Source: Dechloromonas agitata is5 (lineage in GTDB: Bacteria; Pseudomonadota; Gammaproteobacteria; Burkholderiales; Rhodocyclaceae). Taken from it: a DNA stretch of 64,000 bases. The stretch covers positions 310,001-374,000 of the forward strand of contig NZ_KI912532.1 of the NCBI RefSeq assembly GCF_000519045.1. The letters run 5' to 3'. The translations under genes were made by a program, and so were the position numbers. Within the stretch, counting starts at the first letter, position 1, and each line of letters opens with the position of its first letter. The notes under the pieces were generated by a model, which made no database searches, was not told where the DNA came from, and saw only the letters and a program-made list of their open reading frames with translations. Below, piece after piece: positions 10,530 to 17,613 of this stretch.

Positions 10530-11963
10530 ATGTTGCGTCATACCAAGATCGTCGCCACGCTGGGGCCGGCCTCGTCGTCGCCCGAGGTTCTTGAACGTCT
10601 GGTCCAGGCCGGCGTCGATGTCGTCCGGATGAATTTTTCGCATGGCAGCGCCGAGGATCACAAGGCGCGCGCCGAGGGCATTCGCGCCGCGGCCGCCAAG
10701 TTCGGTCGGACAGTCGGCATCCTGGGCGACCTGCAGGGGCCGAAGATCCGCGTCGGCAAATTCGAGGGCGGCAAGATCACCCTGGCCGTCGGCGACAGTT
10801 TCATCCTCGATGCAGCCTGCCCGCTCGGCAACCAGGAGCGGGTCGGCCTCGACTACAAGGACCTGCCCAAGGACGTGGTCAGCGGCGACATCCTGCTGCT
10901 CGACGACGGCCGCCTGAAGCTGGAAGTCATGCTGGTGCGCAGCCAGGAAATCCATACCCGCGTGCTGGTCGGCGGCGAGCTGTCGAACAACAAGGGCATC
11001 AACCGTCAGGGCGGCGGCCTGACCGCGCCGGCGCTGACCGCCAAGGACATGGACGACATCAAGACGGCCGCGCAGATCGGTGTCGACTTCGTCGCCGTTT
11101 CCTTCCCGAAGAGCGCCGCCGACATGTACATGGCGCGCCAGCTGATGCGCGCCGCCGGCAGTTCGGCCGTGCTGATCGCCAAGATCGAGCGTGTCGAGGC
11201 GATCACCAACATGGCCGAGATTCTCGATGCCTCGGACGGCGTCATGGTCGCCCGCGGTGACCTGGCGGTGGAAGTGGGCGATGCGACCGTGCCGGCCCTG
11301 CAGAAGAAGATGATCCGCATGGCGCGGGACATGAACAAGCTGACCATCACGGCGACGCAAATGATGGAATCGATGATTTCCTCGCCGGTGCCGACCCGCG
11401 CCGAAGTGTCGGACGTCGCCAATGCCGTGCTCGACGGCACCGATGCCGTGATGCTGTCGGCCGAAACGGCGAGCGGCAAGTATCCGGTGGAAACCGTCGA
11501 GTCGATGTCGCGCATCTGCATCGAGGCCGAGCGCTCGGCCGAAGTCACGCTCGACCGCGAATTCCTCGATCGCGTCTTCACGCGCATCGACCAGTCGATC
11601 GCCATGGCGGCGATCTGGACGGCGCATCACCTGAAGGTCAAGGCCATCGCCGCACTGACCCAGTCCGGCTCGACCGCGCTGTGGATGAGCCGCCTGAACT
11701 GCGGCGTACCGATCTACGCATTGACCCCGGACGCCGAGTCGGTGGCCCGCATGGTGCTCTACCGCGAGGTCTATCCACTGCTCATGGCGCAGCAGCACAC
11801 CGACCGCGACCGCCTGCTGGCCGAGGCCGAGCAGTTGCTGATCGCCCGCGGCGTGGTCGAGAAGGGCGACCTGATCGTGCTCACCATCGGCGAACCGATC
11901 GGTACCACCGGCGGCACCAACACGCTGAAGATCGTCCGCGTCGGCGAGCATCAAATCAACTAG
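10530..11963 (+). CDS. pyk: Pyruvate kinase
   Basis: A 477-residue pyruvate kinase converting phosphoenolpyruvate and ADP to pyruvate and ATP. The N-terminal VRMNFSHG, the active-site IAKIERVEA lysine segment, [10 protein letters not shown] and the TQMMESM block are all there, with a normal C-terminal regulatory domain. The GGGGAAGGG stretch before the ATG is a good ribosome site. It is followed 44 nt later by fba, whose 5' region carries a possible TAGAAT -10 at the pyk stop. Confidence 0.97.
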   Translation: MLRHTKIVATLGPASSSPEVLERLVQAGVDVVRMNFSHGSAEDHKARAEGIRAAAAKFGRTVGILGDLQGPKIRVGKFEGGKITLAVGDSFILDAACPLGNQERVGLDYKDLPKDVVSGDILLLDDGRLKLEVMLVRSQEIHTRVLVGGELSNNKGINRQGGGLTAPALTAKDMDDIKTAAQIGVDFVAVSFPKSAADMYMARQLMRAAGSSAVLIAKIERVEAITNMAEILDASDGVMVARGDLAVEVGDATVPALQKKMIRMARDMNKLTITATQMMESMISSPVPTRAEVSDVANAVLDGTDAVMLSAETASGKYPVETVESMSRICIEAERSAEVTLDREFLDRVFTRIDQSIAMAAIWTAHHLKVKAIAALTQSGSTALWMSRLNCGVPIYALTPDAESVARMVLYREVYPLLMAQQHTDRDRLLAEAEQLLIARGVVEKGDLIVLTIGEPIGTTGGTNTLKIVRVGEHQIN

Positions 11964-12007
11964 AATACATAAATCACCCGAAACAAAATCACTGCACAGG
12001 AGTTCCC

Positions 12008-13072
12008 ATGCCCCTCGTTTCCATGCGCCAACTGCTCGACCATGCCGCCGAGAACAGCTATGGCCTGCCCGCTTTCAACGTCAACAACATGGAACAGGTC
12101 TGGGCCATCATGGAAGCCGCCAACCAGGTTGACGCCCCGGTGATCATGCAGGCCTCGGCCGGTGCCCGCAAATATGCCGGCGAACCTTTCCTGCGTCACC
12201 AGATCCTGGCTGCGCTGGAAGCCTACCCGCACATCCCCATCGTCATGCACCAGGATCATGGCCAGTCGCCGTCGGTGTGCATGGCCGCCATCCGTTCCGG
12301 CTTCTCGTCGGTGATGATGGACGGCTCGCTGCAGGCCGATGGCAAGAGCGTCGCCACCTACGAATACAACGTCGAAGTGACCCGCAAGGTGGTCGAATTC
12401 GCCCACGCCATCGGTGTCTCCGTCGAAGGCGAGCTGGGTGTGCTCGGTTCGCTGGAAACCATGAAGGCCGACAAGGAAGACGGCCACGGTGCCGAAGGCC
12501 ACATGACCCGCGAAGACCTGCTGACCGACGTCGAGCAGGCTGCCGACTTCGTCAAGCAGACCAACTGCGACGCCTTGGCCATCGCCATCGGCACCAGCCA
12601 CGGCGCCTACAAGTTCACCAAGAAGCCGACCGGCGACATCCTCGCCATCGACCGCATCGCCGAGATTCACGCCCGCATCCCGAACACCCACCTGGTGATG
12701 CACGGTTCCTCCAGCGTGCCGCAGGAACTGCTCGCCGAAATCCGCGAATTCGGCGGTGACATGAAGGAAACCTACGGCGTGCCGGTCGAGGAAATCGTCA
12801 AGGGCATCGCCCACGGTGTACGCAAGGTCAACATCGACACCGATATCCGTCTGGCGATGACCGGCGCCATCCGCCGCTACCTAGCCGAGAACCCGTCCAA
12901 GTTCGACCCGCGCGACTACCTGAAGCCGGCCCGCGAAGCCGCCAAGAAGATTTGCCTGGCCCGTTTCGAAGCCTTCGGCACCGCGGGCAACGCCAGCAAG
13001 ATCAAGGCGATCCCGCTCGACAAGATGGCCGAGCGTTATGCCAAGGGCGAGCTGAACCAGATCGTTCGCTGA
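12008..13072 (+). CDS. fba: Class II fructose-bisphosphate aldolase (Calvin-cycle subtype)
   Basis: A 354-residue zinc-dependent aldolase that joins or cleaves dihydroxyacetone phosphate and glyceraldehyde 3-phosphate. Zn/active-site motifs [25 protein letters not shown] and VNIDTDIR are visible. The N-terminus ([13 protein letters not shown]) and length fit the subtype often found with Calvin genes in proteobacteria, but no rubisco or phosphoribulokinase gene is in this window. An AGGAG ribosome site lies 5 nt before the ATG (a longer upstream frame is pyk read-through in another frame). An intrinsic terminator follows. Confidence 0.96.
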   Translation: MPLVSMRQLLDHAAENSYGLPAFNVNNMEQVWAIMEAANQVDAPVIMQASAGARKYAGEPFLRHQILAALEAYPHIPIVMHQDHGQSPSVCMAAIRSGFSSVMMDGSLQADGKSVATYEYNVEVTRKVVEFAHAIGVSVEGELGVLGSLETMKADKEDGHGAEGHMTREDLLTDVEQAADFVKQTNCDALAIAIGTSHGAYKFTKKPTGDILAIDRIAEIHARIPNTHLVMHGSSSVPQELLAEIREFGGDMKETYGVPVEEIVKGIAHGVRKVNIDTDIRLAMTGAIRRYLAENPSKFDPRDYLKPAREAAKKICLARFEAFGTAGNASKIKAIPLDKMAERYAKGELNQIVR

Positions 13073-13093
13073 GCCGCCTTGAGCCTCACCCGG

Positions 13094-13118
13094 AAAGGCC
13101 GCGCCATGCGGCCTTTTT
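13094..13118 (+). terminator. Intrinsic terminator of fba
   Basis: AAAGGCCGC (13094-13102) and GCGGCCTTT (13108-13116) form a 9-bp stem around GCCAT and run into a T-tract. It closes the central-carbon cluster 22 nt after the fba stop. Confidence 0.88.
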
Positions 13119-13142
13119 CTCGCCCGCAAACCGCGCCACGCC

Positions 13143-13826
13143 ATGACTGAACAACCGGGAAACCTGCTGCGCTGGCTGGCCCTGGCCCTCTTCGGCCTTG
13201 GACTGGCAGCAGCCGGCTGGCGCACACCGACGCCGCCTCCGGCCATGCTGTCGCCCGCCCCGGCCGCACACCTGGCCGGCGACGACCTGCCGGCAGCCGC
13301 CCGCGCCTCGCCGGAACGCCCCAGCCCGACCCGCCTGGCCAACGGCCAAGCGGCCGTCGCCTGGCTGGAAAATGGCGAAGCGGAGAGCGCCGGCATCCGG
13401 CTCGTCATCCGCGACGCTACCGGATGGCGGGAGATGGGCCGCATTGCCAGCCGGGAAAGTACGGCGGCGGCGGCCTTCCTGCATGCCCAGCGCCTGGGCC
13501 GTCCGCTGCTGTGGGCCGAAGGTGGCTGGCTGCACCTGTGGTACGAAGCGCACCCACTGGGCAGCGCCGCCGGCGCCGTACTGATGCACAGCGTGTCGAC
13601 TGATGGCGGGCGCCAGTGGACGAACGCCCGGCGCCTGGACAGCACGCCCTTTGGCGGCCTGGGCCCCCGCCTGGGCGAAACGCTCCGGCCACTGGCTGAT
13701 GGCGGCCTGCTGCTGCCGCTCGCCCAGGCCGGTGGCGATGGCCCCTGGCTGCGCCTGAGCGTGACCGGGCAATTGATCGACCGCCTGCCCGCCTTGCCGG
13801 TCGCCGCGGCGGAGACAACCCGATGA
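13143..13826 (+). CDS. Membrane-anchored Asp-box (BNR/sialidase-like) protein
   Basis: A 227-residue protein with one N-terminal transmembrane or signal-anchor segment (residues about 9-26), a Pro/Ala-rich linker and a beta-rich domain. It contains one clear Asp box, Ser152-x-Asp154-x-Gly156-x-x-Trp159 (STDGGRQW), as in sialidase/BNR beta-propellers. A full propeller needs several such repeats and about 350 residues, so this is a partial propeller or a divergent family member, and I do not claim sialidase activity. The stop overlaps the next gene's ATG by 4 nt, so the two are likely produced together. Confidence 0.62.
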   Translation: MTEQPGNLLRWLALALFGLGLAAAGWRTPTPPPAMLSPAPAAHLAGDDLPAAARASPERPSPTRLANGQAAVAWLENGEAESAGIRLVIRDATGWREMGRIASRESTAAAAFLHAQRLGRPLLWAEGGWLHLWYEAHPLGSAAGAVLMHSVSTDGGRQWTNARRLDSTPFGGLGPRLGETLRPLADGGLLLPLAQAGGDGPWLRLSVTGQLIDRLPALPVAAAETTR

Positions 13827-14368
13827 TCAGCCTGCACGCCGCCTACGGCCTGCTCGGCCAGGCTCTGGTCTGTGGCGCCCTGGCCGCCTTGCCCGGCTTC
13901 GGCATCTTTCGTGCCCGCATCGCCCTGGCGACCACCGCTGTATCGCTGCTGGTCGGCATTGCGCCGATCATGCTGGCCGTGTTCGGGCCGCCGTCGGCCA
14001 CCCTGCTCGGCCTCGCCCTCTGTCACCTGGCCGGCCGGCTGCCGGCTGGCGGTGCAACGCGCCCGGCGCTGCTCATCGTCGGTTGCGGGGGTGCCCTTGC
14101 CCTGGCCACTGCCGGCGGGTTACCGGGCGATCTGTACGCGCTCGGCTACCGGCCCTGGCCGCTGCTCGCCGCCCTGCTGCCGCTCGGCCTGGTATTGGCC
14201 TGGCAAGGCCGGACGGCCTGGCTGCTGATCCTGGCCGGCGCGCTGTTTGCCTACGCCGGTGGCCTGTTCGCCAATCTGTGGGGAGCGCTGCTCGACCCGC
14301 TGCTCATCGGGCTGGCCGGCGGCGCGCTGCTGCGCGCCGGGCTGTTCCGGCGCCGACGCACAACCTAA
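13823..14368 (+). CDS. Hypothetical polytopic membrane protein
   Basis: A 181-residue, Ala/Leu/Gly-rich protein with about five to six predicted transmembrane segments and a basic C-terminal tail (FRRRRTT). I do not recognise the family. It is coupled to the Asp-box protein by an ATGA overlap, so the pair probably acts together at the inner membrane. Its stop overlaps by 4 nt the stop of the convergent response-regulator gene. Confidence 0.6.
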   Translation: MISLHAAYGLLGQALVCGALAALPGFGIFRARIALATTAVSLLVGIAPIMLAVFGPPSATLLGLALCHLAGRLPAGGATRPALLIVGCGGALALATAGGLPGDLYALGYRPWPLLAALLPLGLVLAWQGRTAWLLILAGALFAYAGGLFANLWGALLDPLLIGLAGGALLRAGLFRRRRTT

Positions 14369-15165
14369 CGGGTCAGCGCGTCGCTGATCAGCCGGCGGAT
14401 GCTGCCGGCCTCGAAGGGTTTGTCGCAGATGGCCGAGACGCCGGCCCGTTCGACGGCAGCCAGGCGGCCCATGTTCTGCTCGCTGGTCACCATCAGGATC
14501 GGCACTTCGGCCTGCCAGCTCTGGGTGCGGATGTATTCGATCAGCTCGCGGCCATCCATTTCCGGCATGTTGTAGTCGGTGATGACCAGATCGACCATCG
14601 CCTGTTCGAGCAAGGTCACCGCTTCCTTGCCATCGACCGCTTCCTGGATGCGCGTGATGCCGAGTTCCTCAAGCAGGCGACGCAGGTGGCGGCGCGAGGC
14701 GAGGCTGTCGTCGACGACCAGCACGCGCAGGTTTTCGACCTCGGCCGTATCGATGTCCTCCGGCGGACTCAGGTAATCGGCCGCGGCGTAGAGGGCACGC
14801 GACAACTGCTGTTCGGTGAAGGGCTTGGCGACGATGCTGCAGGCGCCGGACTGGCGCACCGGCTCGAGCACCTGCGGCCGGGTTTCGCTCGAAACCAGGA
14901 TGAAGGGCACCGTCTCCAGGGCGGGCTCGGCGCGCATGGCCGTCACCAGGTCGGTGCCGGCCTGATCGGGCAGGTAGAGGCTGCTGATCACCACGGTGTG
15001 GCCACTGGCAGCCCGCAGGGCGGCCAGGGCAGCCTGTGCCGTATCGACGATGGTGACCGTGCGGACACCCTGGTTTTCCAGCATGCGCTGCACCAGATGC
15101 GCCTGCGTCGAGGACGGTTCGACCAAGACGACCGAAAGGTCGGCCAGGGAGGTGATCATTGCCAT
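14365..15165 (-). CDS. Response regulator with two receiver domains, the first degenerate
   Basis: A 266-residue protein made only of two receiver domains (about residues 10-130 and 146-264) with no DNA-binding output. The second is canonical: Asp152-Asp153, phospho-acceptor Asp197 in VITDYNMP, and Lys249. In the first, the acidic pair reads Glu16-Pro17 and the acceptor position is Ser62 (ISSLYLP), while Lys114 is kept, so it probably cannot be phosphorylated and acts as a pseudo-receiver. Possible roles are dimerisation or phosphate relay among the hybrid kinases in this region, but no partner is adjacent. Confidence 0.85.
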   Translation of the reverse strand: MAMITSLADLSVVLVEPSSTQAHLVQRMLENQGVRTVTIVDTAQAALAALRAASGHTVVISSLYLPDQAGTDLVTAMRAEPALETVPFILVSSETRPQVLEPVRQSGACSIVAKPFTEQQLSRALYAAADYLSPPEDIDTAEVENLRVLVVDDSLASRRHLRRLLEELGITRIQEAVDGKEAVTLLEQAMVDLVITDYNMPEMDGRELIEYIRTQSWQAEVPILMVTSEQNMGRLAAVERAGVSAICDKPFEAGSIRRLISDALTR

Positions 15166-15204
15166 GCCTGTGCTCCGCGAGAGGGGAATACAGGCACTAT
15201 AACA

Positions 15205-15234
15205 GCGCCCCGGCGCCGAAACAGCCCGGGGCGC
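15205..15234 (-). other. Hairpin between the quinone reductase and the response regulator
   Basis: GCGCCCCGG (15205-15213) and CCGGGGCGC (15226-15234) form a perfect 9-bp stem. It lies just after the minus-strand flavodoxin-type gene and before the response-regulator start. No T-tract follows, so it may only reduce read-through. Confidence 0.45.
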
Positions 15235-15240
15235 CCCGGA

Positions 15241-15795
15241 TCAGCCGCGCAGGCGGGCGGCGATGGCGGCGACGCGCTGGCCGTAAGCCTTGGCGGTATC
15301 GAGGTCGCCCTGCGGGATTTCCTCGACCGCAGCGTCGGACGGCGAGCGCACCAGCAGGCCGACCGAGCCGCCCAAGTGGTTGGCATCGGCATGGGTCGCC
15401 GCCTTGGTATTGGCCGGCAACTGGCCGAGGCTGACCCAGATACCGCCGTGCTGCGAGGCCAGGGTCTGCAACTGGATCATCGTCGCCCCCTTGTCGCCGA
15501 CCGGGCTGGCGCTGTTGGTGAAGCCGCCGAACACCTTGTCCTGCCAGGCGCGGACAAACCACGCCTTGGACGAGGCGTCGGCGAATTTCTTGAACTGCCA
15601 GCTCGGGCCGCCCATGTAGGTCGGCGTGCCGAAGATGATGGCGTCGGCGGCGGCCAGCTTCTCCCAGCCGCCTTCCGGCAGGTTGCCCTCGGCGTCGATG
15701 GCGAGCAGTTCGGCACCGGCCCCTTCGGCAACGTATTGGGCGACGCGCTGGGTGTGGCCGTAGCCGGAGTGATAAACGACGATGATTTGGCTCAT
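15241..15795 (-). CDS. Flavodoxin-fold NAD(P)H:quinone oxidoreductase (WrbA-like)
   Basis: A 184-residue flavodoxin-fold protein with the N-terminal FMN phosphate loop (YHSGYGHTQ), FGTPTYMGGPSWQFKKF and the FTNSASPVGDKG loop. These are features of FMN-dependent quinone reductases that make two-electron reductions and limit semiquinone radicals. It lies 30 nt downstream of the pirin gene on the same strand and facing the LysR gene, fitting a small redox-stress unit. The exact subfamily (WrbA versus a related NADPH-dependent reductase) is not settled. Confidence 0.83.
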   Translation of the reverse strand: MSQIIVVYHSGYGHTQRVAQYVAEGAGAELLAIDAEGNLPEGGWEKLAAADAIIFGTPTYMGGPSWQFKKFADASSKAWFVRAWQDKVFGGFTNSASPVGDKGATMIQLQTLASQHGGIWVSLGQLPANTKAATHADANHLGGSVGLLVRSPSDAAVEEIPQGDLDTAKAYGQRVAAIAARLRG

Positions 15796-15825
15796 GAGTT
15801 GTCCTTTCGGGAAGTTAAGGTTGAA

Positions 15826-16533
15826 TCACGCGTGGGGCGGCAGGTCGAAGAGCAGGATTTCCGCCTCCTCCGTCGCCGCAAAATGCAGGCTGCTTTCCTT
15901 GGCAATCCGGGCGCCGTCGCCGGCTGACAATGCGATGCCATTCACCGCCAGTCGGCCGCTGACCACCTGCACGTACGCCAGGCGGCCGGGTTGCAGGGCG
16001 TAGTCGAGAGGCTGGCCGACGGCGAGGTGGCTGGCCCATAGCCGGGCATCCTGGCCGATGGTCGTGCTGCCCTCGGCGCCGTCCGGCGAGGCGACCAGTC
16101 GCCAGCGGCCGCGCATTTCGTCGACCGCCAGGGGCTGCTGTTCGTAGCTGGCGCGGGTGCCGCGCTGCGCCGGTTCGATCCAGATCTGCAGCAGGTGGGT
16201 TTCCTCGTCCGGCGAGGGGTTGAACTCGCTGTGCAGGATGCCCTTGCCGGCCGTCATGCGCTGCACCTCGCCGCGCCGGATGACCCCGCCGTTACCCAGG
16301 CTGTCCTTGTGTTCGAGCGAGCCGGACAGGATGTAGGTGACGATCTCCATATCGCGGTGGCCATGCATGCCGAAGCCCATGCCGGGCGCGATGCGGTCTT
16401 CGTTGATGACACGCAGCACGCCCCAGCCCATCTCGGCCGGATCGTAGTAGTCGGCGAAGGAGAAGCTGTGCTTCGCCCGCAGCCAGCCATGGTTGGCGTG
16501 GCCGCGTTGGTCGGAAGGTCGCACACGGATCAT
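15826..16533 (-). CDS. yhaK: Pirin-family bicupin (YhaK-like)
   Basis: A 235-residue bicupin of the pirin family. The N-terminal cupin has the metal site HGHRDMEIVTYI and the conserved HSEFN; the C-terminal cupin is degenerate, as in redox-sensitive YhaK. An AAGGA ribosome site precedes the ATG. It is divergent from a LysR gene whose sequence matches E. coli YhaJ by eye, which in E. coli also sits beside yhaK; this conserved pairing supports the name. Proposed roles include quercetinase-like or redox-sensing functions, and none is proven here. Confidence 0.86.
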   Translation of the reverse strand: MIRVRPSDQRGHANHGWLRAKHSFSFADYYDPAEMGWGVLRVINEDRIAPGMGFGMHGHRDMEIVTYILSGSLEHKDSLGNGGVIRRGEVQRMTAGKGILHSEFNPSPDEETHLLQIWIEPAQRGTRASYEQQPLAVDEMRGRWRLVASPDGAEGSTTIGQDARLWASHLAVGQPLDYALQPGRLAYVQVVSGRLAVNGIALSAGDGARIAKESSLHFAATEEAEILLFDLPPHA

Positions 16534-16547
16534 TTCAATTCCTTTTG

Positions 16548-16565
16548 TGAATGATTTGAATGATT
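16548..16565. promoter_or_regulatory. Tandem 9-bp repeat in the yhaK/yhaJ intergenic region
   Basis: TGAATGATT occurs twice head-to-tail (16548-16556 and 16557-16565), starting 15 bp upstream of the pirin start codon. A 10-bp perfect palindrome, TGATGCATCA (16574-16583), follows 8 bp further on. These are candidate binding sites for the divergent LysR regulator. Confidence 0.45.
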
Positions 16566-16638
16566 AGTTTCCATGATGCATCAACAGTTCAGGCAAAATA
16601 AGCGAATAATATTGGTTGTATCGTTCAATTTAATTCAC

Positions 16639-17550
16639 ATGAAAATCACCTTCGAACTGCTGCACATGCTCGATGCCATCGACCGCCATGGCAGCTTCAG
16701 TGCGGCGGCCGCCGCCCTGCACCGCGTCCCCTCGGCCCTGTCGCACGCCGTCGGCAAACTGGAGGACGAACTCGGCGTCACGCTGTTCCAGCGCGAGGGC
16801 CGGCGGGCGACGCTGAACGAAGCCGGGCGCGCCCTGCTCGACGACGGGCGCCACCTGCTGCGCGCCGCCGGCGACCTGGAGCGCCGCGTGCAGCGCATTG
16901 CCGACGGCTGGGAGGCGGAGCTGCGCATCGCGCTCGATGCCATCATCCCGGCCGAGCGGCTCTTTCCACTGCTCCAGACCTTCTACGCCGCCGGGCATGG
17001 CACGCAGATCCGGATCACCGGCGAAGTGCTGGGCGGCACCTGGGATGCGCTGGCCACCGGCCGGGCCGACCTGGCCATCGGCGCACCGGGCGACGTGCCG
17101 GCACGCAGCGGCATCGCCAGCCGCCCCCTCGGCACGAGCAGCGACTTCGTCTTCGCCGTCGCACCCGACCATCCGCTGGCCGCCTGGCCCGGACCGATTC
17201 CGGCCGGCGAACTGCTGCGCCACCGCGCCGTGGTCATCGCCGACACCTCGCAGGAACTCGACGCCCGCACCGTCGGCGTGCTCGAAGGACAGGACGTACT
17301 GCGGGTACCCGACATCCGCGCCAAGGCCAGCGCCCAGGCGGCCGGACTGGGCATCGGCCACTTGCCGCGCTGGCTGGCCGACCCGGAAATCGCCGCCGGC
17401 CACCTGGTCGAAAAAACCCTCGCCGAACCGCGCCAGGAACTGCCGCTCAACCTCGCCTGGCGCAGCCGGCAGGTCGGCCGGGCGCTGGCCTGGTTCCTCG
17501 ATCGCCTGGCCGACCCGGATACCGCCCGGACACTGACCAGCGGCCTGTAA
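16639..17550 (+). CDS. yhaJ: LysR-family transcriptional regulator (YhaJ-like)
   Basis: A 303-residue LysR regulator: N-terminal winged helix-turn-helix (MLDAIDRHGSFSAAAAALHRVPSAL...) and a C-terminal periplasmic-binding-like effector domain. The HTH region and the GWE...EALVP-like linker resemble E. coli YhaJ closely. I start at ATG 16639, because the upstream in-frame ATG at 16573 would add 22 residues outside the family and lies in the operator region. It is divergently transcribed from the pirin and quinone-reductase genes and probably controls them. The inducer is unknown; YhaJ homologues respond to aromatic compounds or quinones. Confidence 0.88.
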   Translation: MKITFELLHMLDAIDRHGSFSAAAAALHRVPSALSHAVGKLEDELGVTLFQREGRRATLNEAGRALLDDGRHLLRAAGDLERRVQRIADGWEAELRIALDAIIPAERLFPLLQTFYAAGHGTQIRITGEVLGGTWDALATGRADLAIGAPGDVPARSGIASRPLGTSSDFVFAVAPDHPLAAWPGPIPAGELLRHRAVVIADTSQELDARTVGVLEGQDVLRVPDIRAKASAQAAGLGIGHLPRWLADPEIAAGHLVEKTLAEPRQELPLNLAWRSRQVGRALAWFLDRLADPDTARTLTSGL

Positions 17551-17613
17551 CCCCCCTCCCACAGTACGGCGGTCAGTGCTAAGGTACGCTGTCAAACGCC
17601 AAAAAGGCCAACT

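Noticed and set aside
3208..13072. Evidence of autotrophy
   Set aside because: The window has no rubisco or phosphoribulokinase gene; the cluster alone supports gluconeogenesis equally well.
16548..16565. CRISPR-like repeat
   Set aside because: Only two 9-bp copies without spacers; better read as an operator element.
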